DNA of 11,475 bases, taken from an uncultured Clostridium sp. GTDB taxonomy: Bacteria > Bacillota > Clostridia > Lachnospirales > Lachnospiraceae. How positions within the stretch are numbered: the first letter of the stretch is position 1; each line of letters starts with the position of its first letter. The DNA is taken from the NCBI GenBank assembly GCA_900544905.1, contig UQXF01000095.1, positions 1-11,475 of the forward strand, in the 5' to 3' direction. A program made the translations under genes and the position numbers. Below the pieces are notes generated by a model. The model did not search any database and had not been told where the DNA came from. It was given only the letters and a program-made list of their open reading frames with translations. This document shows, piece after piece, positions 1 to 6,573 of this stretch.

Positions 1-48
1 TCTACACGCGTAAGATCGTCGGCAGCGTCAGATGTGTATAAGAGACAG
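1..48 (+). other. Nextera adapter with i5 index (sequencing artefact)
   Basis: This is not genomic DNA. Bases 1-7 (TCTACAC) match the inner end of the Illumina P5 adapter, and 8-15 (GCGTAAGA) fit an 8-base i5 index. Bases 16-29 (TCGTCGGCAGCGTC) are the Nextera read-1 tail, and 30-48 are the 19-bp Tn5 mosaic end finishing in AAGAGACAG. Genomic sequence starts at 49. A gene read through this end on the minus strand acquires a false C-terminal tail. Confidence 0.98.
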
Positions 49-1126
49 ATTTTGAAGCGTCCCTGGATTTTGGTTCACATAATGTAATTAATACTGAAAT
101 TGCCCCGAACAGACAGCCTGCTACCGGCCACACAATCCAGCTTCTTCCCCAATCTCCGGTGATTAAACTATATGCCAAAAATCCTGCTGTTACGATACAC
201 CAGTATGCACCTGCCACAACTCCCATAATATCATTTTTTTCACTTCTCTCTTTTTTGAGGTGCCTGGTATAAGCATTTTGCTGTAATAAAATGTCATAAT
301 AATCCTTTTTCACTCCACTGGCAACAAAAATATAAACTGCTATAGCGATTACCGTAAACAATACCATAATTGCAATATATTCATCCCATATTACATTATC
401 ATAAATCTGTCCAATCGAACTGCACAACAGATATGCAATCACAGAAAAAATACACAATACAACTCCTATCGTAATATTTTTAGAAAATTTCCTGTGATAT
501 TCTCCATATTCTGCTGCTAATTGCTTTTCTTCCGTTTCCGGTAAATGAAACTGGTCAGTTTTTAAAAACATATATTTTTCCATTTGCATTCCAGAGGAAA
601 CAAACAATCCCACTGCAATGGCAACACAAAGCAGCAAAATCGCCGCCGGCAGGTTTGTGTCGATTCCCTTTGGTTCAAAAAACATATTTACACCTACACA
701 GGAAACCAGCCCAAAAATACACAGAAATACTCCCAATGCAATTTTTCTGCTAGCTTTAAAACTGATTGCCCGGTACTCCTCCAGTTCTTCCTTGTTCAGC
801 AGCCTGGCTGTTTTTTCACTCTGCGGTGCTGGGCTGTCTTGCTCAAATCGTGCCGTTTTCTCAAGGCTGTCCATGTCCGTCAGCTTTACATCTGTCTCCA
901 TAAATTCTGTTTCTATGGAAACATCTGTACCTTCGTCCTTCAACAAATAATCGGTAGACACCCCAAATATCTGGCTCATCAGTACAAGCTTATCCAAATC
1001 CGGCATAGACTGGCCGGACTCCCATTTGGATACCGCCTGCCGGCTCACCTCCATTTTCTCTGCAAACTGCTCCTGGGACAAACCTAACCGTTTTCTTTCG
1101 TTGAATATTTTTTCTGCTAATTTCAT
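49..1126 (-). CDS. XRE-family HTH regulator with repeated transmembrane domain (3' end missing)
   Basis: The first ~60 residues form a Cro/C1-type helix-turn-helix (LSQEQFAEKM, VSRQAVSKWESGQ, FGVSTDYLL), so this is probably a DNA-binding regulator. An acidic linker (about 62-120) leads to six predicted membrane segments near 129-150, 159-179, 217-239, 249-271, 299-322 and 329-349. These read as three copies of a two-helix unit: copies 1 and 2 share a lead-in EY...SxxI..GV.LCIF and a second helix ending IAV..FV.SG. The protein would be a membrane-tethered regulator; ligand and target are unknown. I chose the ATG at 1126 because AAAGGAG lies 9 nt upstream; the ATG at 1132 would leave only 3 nt. 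The gene runs off the insert after about 359 residues (...EPKSRDASK), and the true stop is not present. Translation past 49 is adapter. It lies 132 nt downstream of the small membrane protein gene on the same strand. Confidence 0.88.
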
Positions 1127-1233
1127 ATTCATTCTCTCCTTTATTTTTTTGTCCATCTTACAGTTGCACCCCCTTTTTCTTCCACCAAGTCTACCTTGAA
1201 ATTTGTCAACTGATGGTTGCATGCCTTGATTTT

Positions 1234-1262
1234 ATTATACTTTCTGCTGTTTTTTTCTTTAT
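1234..1262 (-). promoter_or_regulatory. weak promoter candidate upstream of the XRE gene
   Basis: On the minus strand a perfect TATAAT (1234-1239) follows an A-rich stretch. The hexamer 17 bp upstream (ATAAAG) is a poor -35. A TTGACA also occurs at 1204-1209, but nothing like a -10 sits 16-18 bp after it. The XRE gene could have its own promoter here or be read through from the queA unit. Between this site and the gene, CAAG-GTAGA-CTTG is a short inverted repeat that could be an operator, but it is too short to rely on. Confidence 0.25.
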
Positions 1263-1723
1263 CCCTGACCGTAGTCTGCAATCCGCCATGGTGATTTTTC
1301 ATCATCCCGTTCCATATACCAAAACCATGCAGAGTACGATATACCAGGGTCAAATCCATCCGCTCCACTATACTTTCCTGCCACAAATGTACACCCCAGA
1401 ACTAATTTGCAATTTTCGGGGATGTTTGCCCAGCGACGCTTCTCCAATGCAATCTTTTCATCCGACTCTTTTTCATCATAGTAAAGCAGGTGTAAGTCAC
1501 AGTCTATAAAATCCGGAAATTTATCTAATACACACTGCATCGCAGCTTCTATTTCCTCTTTCTCAAACCGTTCAGAATCTCCTATCTCAAGCTCTGCATT
1601 TTCGATTTTTCCCTTCGGTTCATAAAATATTGCAAAATTTATTCCTAAACACACTAAAGTTAAAAATGCCATAGAACAGAAAAATGACAAAATAATTATC
1701 TCACGTTTTGTTTTCCTTTCCAT
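1259..1723 (-). CDS. small membrane-anchored protein of unknown function
   Basis: The product is 154 aa. Residues 9-33 form one hydrophobic segment after a basic start (MERKTKR). The Cys in LVCLG has Val before it, so it does not fit a lipobox, and I read the segment as an uncleaved anchor. The outer part has an acidic helix (EKEEIEAAMQCVLDKFPDFIDC) and a C-terminal pattern W.W...RDDEKSPWRIADYG. I recall this ending from a group of short Firmicute extracytoplasmic proteins of unknown role; that is a family impression, not a firm assignment. Cys64, Cys75, Cys105 and Cys111 lie outside the membrane segment and could form disulfides. The ATG is 3 nt after the queA stop, and the only Shine-Dalgarno-like sequence (CGGGGAT) lies inside the last queA codons, so translation is probably coupled to queA. 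The sequence FYEPKG just after the membrane segment recurs as FFEPKG in the neighbouring regulator. Confidence 0.8.
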   Translation of the reverse strand: MERKTKREIIILSFFCSMAFLTLVCLGINFAIFYEPKGKIENAELEIGDSERFEKEEIEAAMQCVLDKFPDFIDCDLHLLYYDEKESDEKIALEKRRWANIPENCKLVLGCTFVAGKYSGADGFDPGISYSAWFWYMERDDEKSPWRIADYGQG

Positions 1724-1726
1724 ATG

Positions 1727-2761
1727 TTATCCCCGTTTCCGAATCAACATTGCATCCCCAAAAGAGAAGAACCGGTACTTCTCCTGTACTGCTACCTCAT
1801 AGGCATGTAACATCTGCTCTCTCGATGAAAATGCAGATACCAGCATAAGCAGTGTAGACTCCGGCAGGTGGAAATTCGTAATCAGCGAATCCACCACCTT
1901 AAACTGATATCCCGGATAAATGAAAATATCCGTCCAGCCGCTTCCAGCCCTTACGATTCCGTTTTCATCTGCCACAGATTCCAGCGTTCTGGTACTGGTT
2001 GTCCCAACGGAGATAATCTGGTTTCCTCTCGCCTTTGCAGCATTAATCTTTGCCGCTTCTTCCTCCTCCACAACATAAAACTCCGAATGCATATGATGCT
2101 CCAATATATTATCCACCTTAACCGGACGGAAGGTGCCAAGTCCCACATGCAGTGTCACATGGGCAATCTCCACCCCTTTTTCCTTTAACTGTTCCAGTAA
2201 TTCATTGGTAAAATGCAGTCCCGCTGTAGGTGCCGCTGCCGAGCCCTCATGCTTTGCATATACCGTCTGATAGCGGTTACGGTCCTTTAACTGATGGGTA
2301 ATATACGGAGGAAGCGGCATTTGTCCAAGCTTATCCAATAGCTCCTCCCAGATACCCTCATATTCAAACCGGATTAAACGGTTTCCTTCCTCCACAATAT
2401 CAATGACCTCTCCTGTTAACAATCCATCCCCGAAGCTGATTCTGGCACCAACTCTTGCTTTCTTCCCAGGCTTTACCAGAGTTTCCCATACTTTTTCTTC
2501 CCTGCGTTTCAATAAAAGCACTTCGATGGATGCCCCGGTATCCTCCTTTACCCCCATCAGTCTTGCGGGAATTACCTTCGTATCATTAATTACAAGGCAG
2601 TCACCCCGGTTTACATAATCTAGTATGTCATAAAAATGCCTGTGGGTAATGCTTCCATCCTCTCTTCCCACCACCATCAAGCGGGAATCACTTCTTTTCT
2701 CCAACGGGTCCTGTGCAATCAGCTCTTCCGGTAAATCATAATAAAAATCTGTTAATTTCAT
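1727..2761 (-). CDS. queA: S-adenosylmethionine:tRNA ribosyltransferase-isomerase
   Basis: QueA transfers and isomerises the ribosyl part of S-adenosylmethionine onto preQ1 already placed at tRNA position 34, giving epoxyqueuosine; it is a cytoplasmic enzyme of the queuosine pathway. The 344-aa product matches the family over its full length. It has the N-terminal FYYDLPEELIAQDPLEKRS, then RLMVVGREDG, CLVINDTKVIPARL, KPGKKARVG, the core AAPTAGLHFT followed by HVTLHVGLGTFRPV, then ISVGTTSTRTLES and a C-terminal ITNFHLPESTLLMLVSAF. I chose the ATG at 2761 (MKLTDF) because AGAGG lies 8 nt upstream; an ATG at 2767 would have that sequence only 2 nt away. It follows the DUF218 gene with a gap of 48 nt and leads directly into the small membrane protein. 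No preQ1 riboswitch-like sequence is visible upstream. No other queuosine genes lie in the window. Confidence 0.97.
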   Translation of the reverse strand: MKLTDFYYDLPEELIAQDPLEKRSDSRLMVVGREDGSITHRHFYDILDYVNRGDCLVINDTKVIPARLMGVKEDTGASIEVLLLKRREEKVWETLVKPGKKARVGARISFGDGLLTGEVIDIVEEGNRLIRFEYEGIWEELLDKLGQMPLPPYITHQLKDRNRYQTVYAKHEGSAAAPTAGLHFTNELLEQLKEKGVEIAHVTLHVGLGTFRPVKVDNILEHHMHSEFYVVEEEEAAKINAAKARGNQIISVGTTSTRTLESVADENGIVRAGSGWTDIFIYPGYQFKVVDSLITNFHLPESTLLMLVSAFSSREQMLHAYEVAVQEKYRFFSFGDAMLIRKRG

Positions 2762-2809
2762 CGTCATATCCTCTATTCCTCTGTATTCCTTATTATTATA
2801 AACTGTATG

Positions 2810-3580
2810 TTATATCTGTCCACATAAAATATATTTTATCACTGCAAAGGCCTCTCTCAAATACAGGTTTGGCACGGTATACCATTTTGAGGGCGCACCT
2901 AAGCCCTCTACATTCGTAAGCCCCTGCTTCTTTGCCACACCTACACCACGGTACACATGAAAATGATTCGTAACCAGTACAACGGAATCCTCCGGGCTGC
3001 CCATAAGCTCTTTACTATACTTTATATTTTCATATGTGTTGGCAGATTGTTCCTCCAACAGCATCCGGTTTTCTTCTATCCCCTTTTTCTTTAAATATTC
3101 CTTCATCGCATAGGCTTCCGTAACATCCTCACCGGGGCCTTTTCCACCGGACAGAATAACCAGGGTATCCGGATTATCTGCTAAATACTCGTAAGCCACA
3201 TCCAAACGCTTTGTCAGGGCATAGGTGGGATTCCTCCCCTTTACCTGGGCTCCCAATACCAATACATAGTCTGCCCCCTTCGACGGTTTTGCAGCTCCAT
3301 AACCGATAATAACACCTTCTGTTACTGCCAGCACCAGAAAAACAAGCAAAAAACAAATCCCTGCTATCCATTTCACTGCTGCAGGAATCCTAATCTGATT
3401 CATCTTAATGTATATAATGACCTGTCTTAACACAATCAAACCAACACCCGCAGCCAGCCAAAAATAGGTAAATATATTGGTCAAATCTACAAAAACAGCA
3501 TACATCACAAAATAAAGCAAACACAAAATCCCGATTATCAAAATTATATTTGTTAACATATATAATTTGCCTTTCTTCAT
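2810..3580 (-). CDS. DUF218 (YdcF/SanA-like) membrane protein
   Basis: The product is 256 aa. Three predicted membrane segments (about 8-30, 36-58 and 70-93) precede a DUF218 domain at about 102-240. Family signatures are visible: YVLVLGAQVKG (105-115), LVILSGGKGPGEDVTEA (140-156), EEQSANTYENIKYS (176-189) and VLVTNHFHVYR (201-211). DUF218 proteins include E. coli YdcF and the SanA/ElyC envelope proteins. They are usually linked to envelope or cell-wall functions, but the exact reaction is not settled, so I assign none. The start is clear: GAGG lies 7 nt before ATG 3580. It is the first gene of the unit containing queA, with a promoter candidate and a hairpin upstream. The link to queA looks like shared transcription rather than shared function. 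Confidence 0.9.
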   Translation of the reverse strand: MKKGKLYMLTNIILIIGILCLLYFVMYAVFVDLTNIFTYFWLAAGVGLIVLRQVIIYIKMNQIRIPAAVKWIAGICFLLVFLVLAVTEGVIIGYGAAKPSKGADYVLVLGAQVKGRNPTYALTKRLDVAYEYLADNPDTLVILSGGKGPGEDVTEAYAMKEYLKKKGIEENRMLLEEQSANTYENIKYSKELMGSPEDSVVLVTNHFHVYRGVGVAKKQGLTNVEGLGAPSKWYTVPNLYLREAFAVIKYILCGQI

Positions 3581-3597
3581 TATAATTCCTCACATTT

Positions 3598-3634
3598 TCT
3601 GTCTGGATTCAGGCAATTGGAAAATCCAAACAGA
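3598..3634 (-). promoter_or_regulatory. leader hairpin before the DUF218-queA unit
   Basis: Arms 3598-3609 and 3623-3634 can form a 12-bp stem with a 13-nt loop. In the minus-strand RNA the only irregular position is a U-G wobble; in plus-strand RNA it would be a C-A mismatch, so a minus-strand transcript is the better fit. It sits between the promoter and the ribosome binding site (about 3587-3593) and has no T-run after it. It is therefore unlikely to be a terminator and may instead affect translation initiation or mRNA stability. Confidence 0.5.
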
Positions 3635-3717
3635 TAGATATACTTTTCTCAATTACCTGTAATAAATTGTAATGCTTACAAAAGCTTTATATAGTGCAAA
3701 TCCTTTACACCGCATTA

Positions 3718-3746
3718 ATTGTACCACAGATTTTTTAAAATACAAA
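3718..3746 (-). promoter_or_regulatory. extended -10 promoter for the DUF218-queA unit
   Basis: Read on the minus strand, TACAAT (3718-3723) is preceded by TGG, giving an extended -10 (TGnTACAAT). A weak -35 (TTTGTA, 3741-3746) lies 17 bp upstream. Transcription would start near 3711 and leave a leader of about 130 nt before the DUF218 gene. The site lies just beyond the terminator candidate that ends the pheST unit, where a new promoter is expected. Confidence 0.5.
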
Positions 3747-3765
3747 GGTATTCCGCACAAACGTA

Positions 3766-3788
3766 AAAAACTGCCGCTGGGAGTTTTT
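3766..3788 (-). terminator. probable (bidirectional) intrinsic terminator after pheT
   Basis: Arms AAAAACT (3766-3772) and AGTTTTT (3782-3788) enclose a small G+C core with one C-C mismatch (CTCCC-AGC-GGCAG on the minus strand). The minus-strand transcript ends in six Ts, as in an intrinsic terminator, and the A-run on the other side makes it look bidirectional. It lies about 130 nt after the pheT stop and before the next promoter. The stem is short, so I hold it at moderate confidence. Confidence 0.5.
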
Positions 3789-3812
3789 CTGTACACTATG
3801 GAAAATGAAAGA

Positions 3813-3846
3813 AACGCCATCGGAGAAATCTTTCCCTGATGACGTT
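3813..3846 (-). terminator. second hairpin in the pheT 3' region, possible terminator
   Basis: Arms 3813-3821 and 3838-3846 pair over 9 bp in minus-strand RNA (AACGUCAUC with GAUGGCGUU, one G-U pair). The inner GGGA/UCUCC bases can extend the stem. The sequence that follows is T-rich (TTTCTTTCATTTT) but interrupted. In plus-strand RNA one pair is lost, which favours a role in the pheST transcript. Confidence 0.4.
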
Positions 3847-3875
3847 ATCTCTTTTTTTCATATAAACTGTATACC

Positions 3876-3904
3876 AGATAAGATTTATTACCAAAATCTT
3901 ATCT
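3876..3904. repeat. perfect 11-bp inverted repeat just after pheT
   Basis: AGATAAGATTT (3876-3886) and its exact complement (3894-3904) flank a 7-nt loop, starting 14 nt past the pheT stop. The stem is A+T-rich and no U-run follows directly on the minus strand, so it is not a standard terminator. It may protect the mRNA 3' end. I see nothing else in the gap 3581-3917 beyond this and the four elements listed above. Confidence 0.5.
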
Positions 3905-3917
3905 ATCAGAAAATTTT

Positions 3918-6341
3918 TTATGCTCTAAGCTCTATTCCCATCTGTCTTAATGCATCAAGCACCTTTTCCACTGCCTTGTCCACCTCGGCAGATTCCAGAT
4001 TCCGGTCCTTTGCACGGAACGTCAATGAAAATGCAACTGATTTTTTGCCTTCTCCTACCTGTTCTCCCTCATATACATCGAACAGCTCACAGCTCTCTAA
4101 AATCTTGCCCGCATTTTTCCTAATGACATGTTCAATCTGTCCGACAAAAATTCTCTTATCCATCACCATGGATAAATCTCTGGTACTTGCAGGGAATTTG
4201 GCAATTCCCTCATACTTGCGGTCAAAGCTTGCCAGCATTGTAAGCACATCCATATTAAGAACCGCCACATATGCCTCGGTCTTTAAGTTATAATTATCTC
4301 CCACTTCCGGATGAATCTGACCGATGATTCCGATATCCAGCTTGCCTTTCTTAAGATATGCCTGGCGTCCCGGATGCAGATATGGGATTTTCTCTGTCGG
4401 CTCGCACTCAATTCCTGCAATTCCAAGCTTTTCAAAGATTTCCTCCACTACACCCTTCATGGTGAAGAAATCACCCTCTCCATACATGCCAAGGGTCAGA
4501 CGCATTTTCTCCTCCGGAAGCTCGGTAAGCGGTAACGCCTTTGGAAGGTAGATATTGCCAAGCTCATAAAGCCTTGCGGTCTTATTTCTTCTGTTATAAT
4601 TCGTTGCAAGAGAGGTCAGCATACCATTTAGGGATACGGTTCTCATGATGGAGAAATCCTCTCCTAACGGATTGGAAATCACAATTGCCTGACGCTCCTT
4701 TGCATCCTCCGGTAACAACAATTTATCGAATACCTTCGGGCTTTCAAAGGAATAGGTCATACCGCCTGAAAAACCGTTCCGCTCACAGATTTCTCTTGCC
4801 ACATCATCCACCCTCTGGTTAAATGGCTTTTTACCAACCGTTGCCTCGCCCTTTGGCAGGGAAACCGGAATATTGTCATAGCCATAAAATCTTGCTACTT
4901 CCTCTGCCAAATCTGCCATACAGCCCAAATCCTGACGGAAGGTAGGAATCGTCAGTGTATTATCTGCTTCATTGTATACCAAATCCAGTCTCTTAAAGTA
5001 ATCCAGCATATCCTCTTTGGAAATATCAGTTCCCAATAGCGCATTGTATCGCTCCGGCTCAAATGGCAGAACCTTTTCCTTTACCGGGCTTGGGTATACA
5101 TCCACAACTCCGCCTACAACCTCACCGCAGCCCATTTCCTCTACCAGCTGGCAGGCTCTGTTAATCGCCTCTAATGCGGTATTCGGGTCAAGTCCCTTTG
5201 TGAATTTAAAGGAGGCATCTGTCTGTAAACCGATTCTCTTGGATGCCAGGCGGATATTGGTGCCGTCAAAGCAGGCTGCCTCAAATAATACCGTCTTTAC
5301 ATCCTCTGTAATCATGGAATTTTCACCACCCATGATTCCGGCAATACCAACCTCTTTTTCTCCGTCACAAATCATAAGTACTTCGGAGTCCAGCTTACGC
5401 TCCTGTCCATCCAATGTGGTAAAGGTGTCACCGTCTGCCGCACGCTTTACGATAATCTCATGCTTTGCAATGGTGTCCAAATCATAGGCATGCATCGGTT
5501 GTCCGTACTCCTCCATAATATAGTTTGTGATATCCACTAAATTATTGATGGAACGGATTCCCATTGCCTTTAATCTGTCCTGCATCCATTTCGGAGAAGG
5601 TCCGATTTTAATATTTTCTACCACTCTCGCACAATAGCGGGTACATAAATCATTATCTTCTACTATAACCTTGATAAAATCATTTACATCCTTATCATTG
5701 GCTTTCACCGTTACCACCGGTGGATAAAACGGCTTATTAAAGGTTGCCGCTGCCTCTCTTGCCATACCAATCATGGAAAAGCAGTCTACACGGTTGGAGG
5801 TAATCTCATATTCCACCACCGTATCATCCAGTCCCAATGCCTTTACTGCATCATCTCCCGGCTTAACCCCGGATTCCGGCAGGAATACATACACGCCATC
5901 CTCCGGTGCCTCCGGATAGAAATCTCTGGAGGAGCCCAGCTCTTCGATACCACACATCATACCGTTGCTCTCTACGCCGCGGAGCTTACCCTTTTTAATC
6001 TTAATACCATCCGGGTATTCCGTATCATCACCATGTGCGGCTGCCACCTTACCGCCGTCTAATACAACCGGAATCATGTCTCCCTCTTTTACATTCTTTG
6101 CACCGGTCACAATCTGAATCTTCTCTGTACCAATGTCTACCTGACAGACTACCAGCTTATCCGCATCCGGGTGTCTCTCAATGCTTTCGATTTTACCTAC
6201 TACGATATTCTCTAAATTCTTATCCTTTTTTTCATAGCCCTCTACATGAGAACCTGACAATGTCATTTTGTCTACAAATTCCTGTACGTCCACGTCTAAA
6301 TCCGGAACATACGCTTTTAACCATGATATTGGTGTATTCAT
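3918..6341 (-). CDS. pheT: phenylalanine--tRNA ligase beta subunit
   Basis: PheT forms the cytoplasmic (alpha-beta)2 enzyme with PheS that charges tRNA-Phe; the beta subunit carries tRNA-binding and editing functions. The 807-aa length is normal for the bacterial subunit. Domains in order are an N-terminal segment (MNTPISWLKAYVPDLDVDV), an OB-fold tRNA-binding domain at about 40-155 (VVGKIESIERHPDADKL, QIVTGAKNV), the B3/B4 editing region (TSNRVDCFSMIGMAREAAA, NNLVDITNYIMEEYGQPMHA), a B5 domain near 400-480, a catalytic-like core (EEVARFYGYDNIP, GMTYSFESP), and a C-terminal anticodon-binding FDX-ACB domain from about 712 (FPASTRDLSMV to the end). ATG 6341 has AAGGA about 10 nt upstream. It lies 97 nt after the small reading frame and is controlled with pheS by the T-box. 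No lesion is seen. Confidence 0.98.
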   Translation of the reverse strand: MNTPISWLKAYVPDLDVDVQEFVDKMTLSGSHVEGYEKKDKNLENIVVGKIESIERHPDADKLVVCQVDIGTEKIQIVTGAKNVKEGDMIPVVLDGGKVAAAHGDDTEYPDGIKIKKGKLRGVESNGMMCGIEELGSSRDFYPEAPEDGVYVFLPESGVKPGDDAVKALGLDDTVVEYEITSNRVDCFSMIGMAREAAATFNKPFYPPVVTVKANDKDVNDFIKVIVEDNDLCTRYCARVVENIKIGPSPKWMQDRLKAMGIRSINNLVDITNYIMEEYGQPMHAYDLDTIAKHEIIVKRAADGDTFTTLDGQERKLDSEVLMICDGEKEVGIAGIMGGENSMITEDVKTVLFEAACFDGTNIRLASKRIGLQTDASFKFTKGLDPNTALEAINRACQLVEEMGCGEVVGGVVDVYPSPVKEKVLPFEPERYNALLGTDISKEDMLDYFKRLDLVYNEADNTLTIPTFRQDLGCMADLAEEVARFYGYDNIPVSLPKGEATVGKKPFNQRVDDVAREICERNGFSGGMTYSFESPKVFDKLLLPEDAKERQAIVISNPLGEDFSIMRTVSLNGMLTSLATNYNRRNKTARLYELGNIYLPKALPLTELPEEKMRLTLGMYGEGDFFTMKGVVEEIFEKLGIAGIECEPTEKIPYLHPGRQAYLKKGKLDIGIIGQIHPEVGDNYNLKTEAYVAVLNMDVLTMLASFDRKYEGIAKFPASTRDLSMVMDKRIFVGQIEHVIRKNAGKILESCELFDVYEGEQVGEGKKSVAFSLTFRAKDRNLESAEVDKAVEKVLDALRQMGIELRA

Positions 6342-6438
6342 AATACCGTTTTCCTTTCTATATTCATATTAGTAACGATTCAAAGTCAATCTCGGAAATC
6401 CCTGCTCCTAAATAGTTACCATATTTTTAATCTTCAAC

Positions 6439-6561
6439 TTATCCCTGCAATCCCCTCGCCTGTCTGTCCATGTCTTCTACTACAATGTCATAAATCTCTC
6501 CAAGCGATGCACAATATTCTAATATTTTCCAAGGTTCATTCGTGTGAAAATGAATTTTCAT
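6439..6561 (-). CDS. 40-aa protein resembling the C-terminal tail of FakA/YloV (DAK2) proteins
   Basis: A 40-codon frame starts 12 nt after the pheS stop and ends in TAA. Those 12 nt are a purine-rich ribosome binding site (GGGAGAAGAGGA), with GGAG 7 nt before the ATG. The protein begins MKIHFHTNEPWKILEYC and continues with IYDIVVEDM and a short RQARGLQG end. From memory of the family, the tail of FakA/YloV-type DAK2 proteins has the same run: K.H.H...P......Y...GS...I...NM..Q. The frame therefore looks like a detached copy of that tail, without the DAK2 kinase or middle domains. Position, binding site and full-length match to a tail argue that it is expressed. Its role is unknown, and the family link is by eye. 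The 97 nt between it and pheT hold no start-bearing frame. Confidence 0.72.
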   Translation of the reverse strand: MKIHFHTNEPWKILEYCASLGEIYDIVVEDMDRQARGLQG

Positions 6562-6573
6562 TCCTCTTCTCCC
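6562..6573 (-). promoter_or_regulatory. ribosome binding site supporting the 40-aa gene
   Basis: The whole gap between the pheS stop and the small gene's ATG reads GGGAGAAGAGGA on the minus strand. GGAG lies 7 nt from the start and a second purine block touches it. It is a stronger binding site than the one before pheT and is the main reason to treat the short frame as a gene. Confidence 0.65.

Noticed and set aside
584..1087. Plus-strand frame of about 167 codons opposite the XRE gene
   Set aside because: Its translation is rich in Cys, His and Gln without domain structure, and the minus-strand frame is a clear XRE protein with a good ribosome binding site.
1204..1209. TTGACA as a -35 box for the XRE gene
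   Set aside because: No -10-like hexamer occurs 16-18 bp downstream; the sequences there are G-rich.
3581..3717. preQ1 riboswitch in the leader of the queA unit
   Set aside because: Neither the compact preQ1-I pattern with its A-rich tail nor a ribosome-binding-site pseudoknot is visible.
3805..5487. Plus-strand open frames of about 75-160 codons within the pheT region
   Set aside because: They are shadows of pheT: low-complexity translations, no ribosome binding sites and no recognisable domains.
6342..6438. Possible second tiny peptide between the 40-aa gene and pheT (frame reading LGAGISEIDFESLL)
   Set aside because: It is only about 20 codons long, has no start codon or ribosome binding site of its own, and is preceded by a stop.
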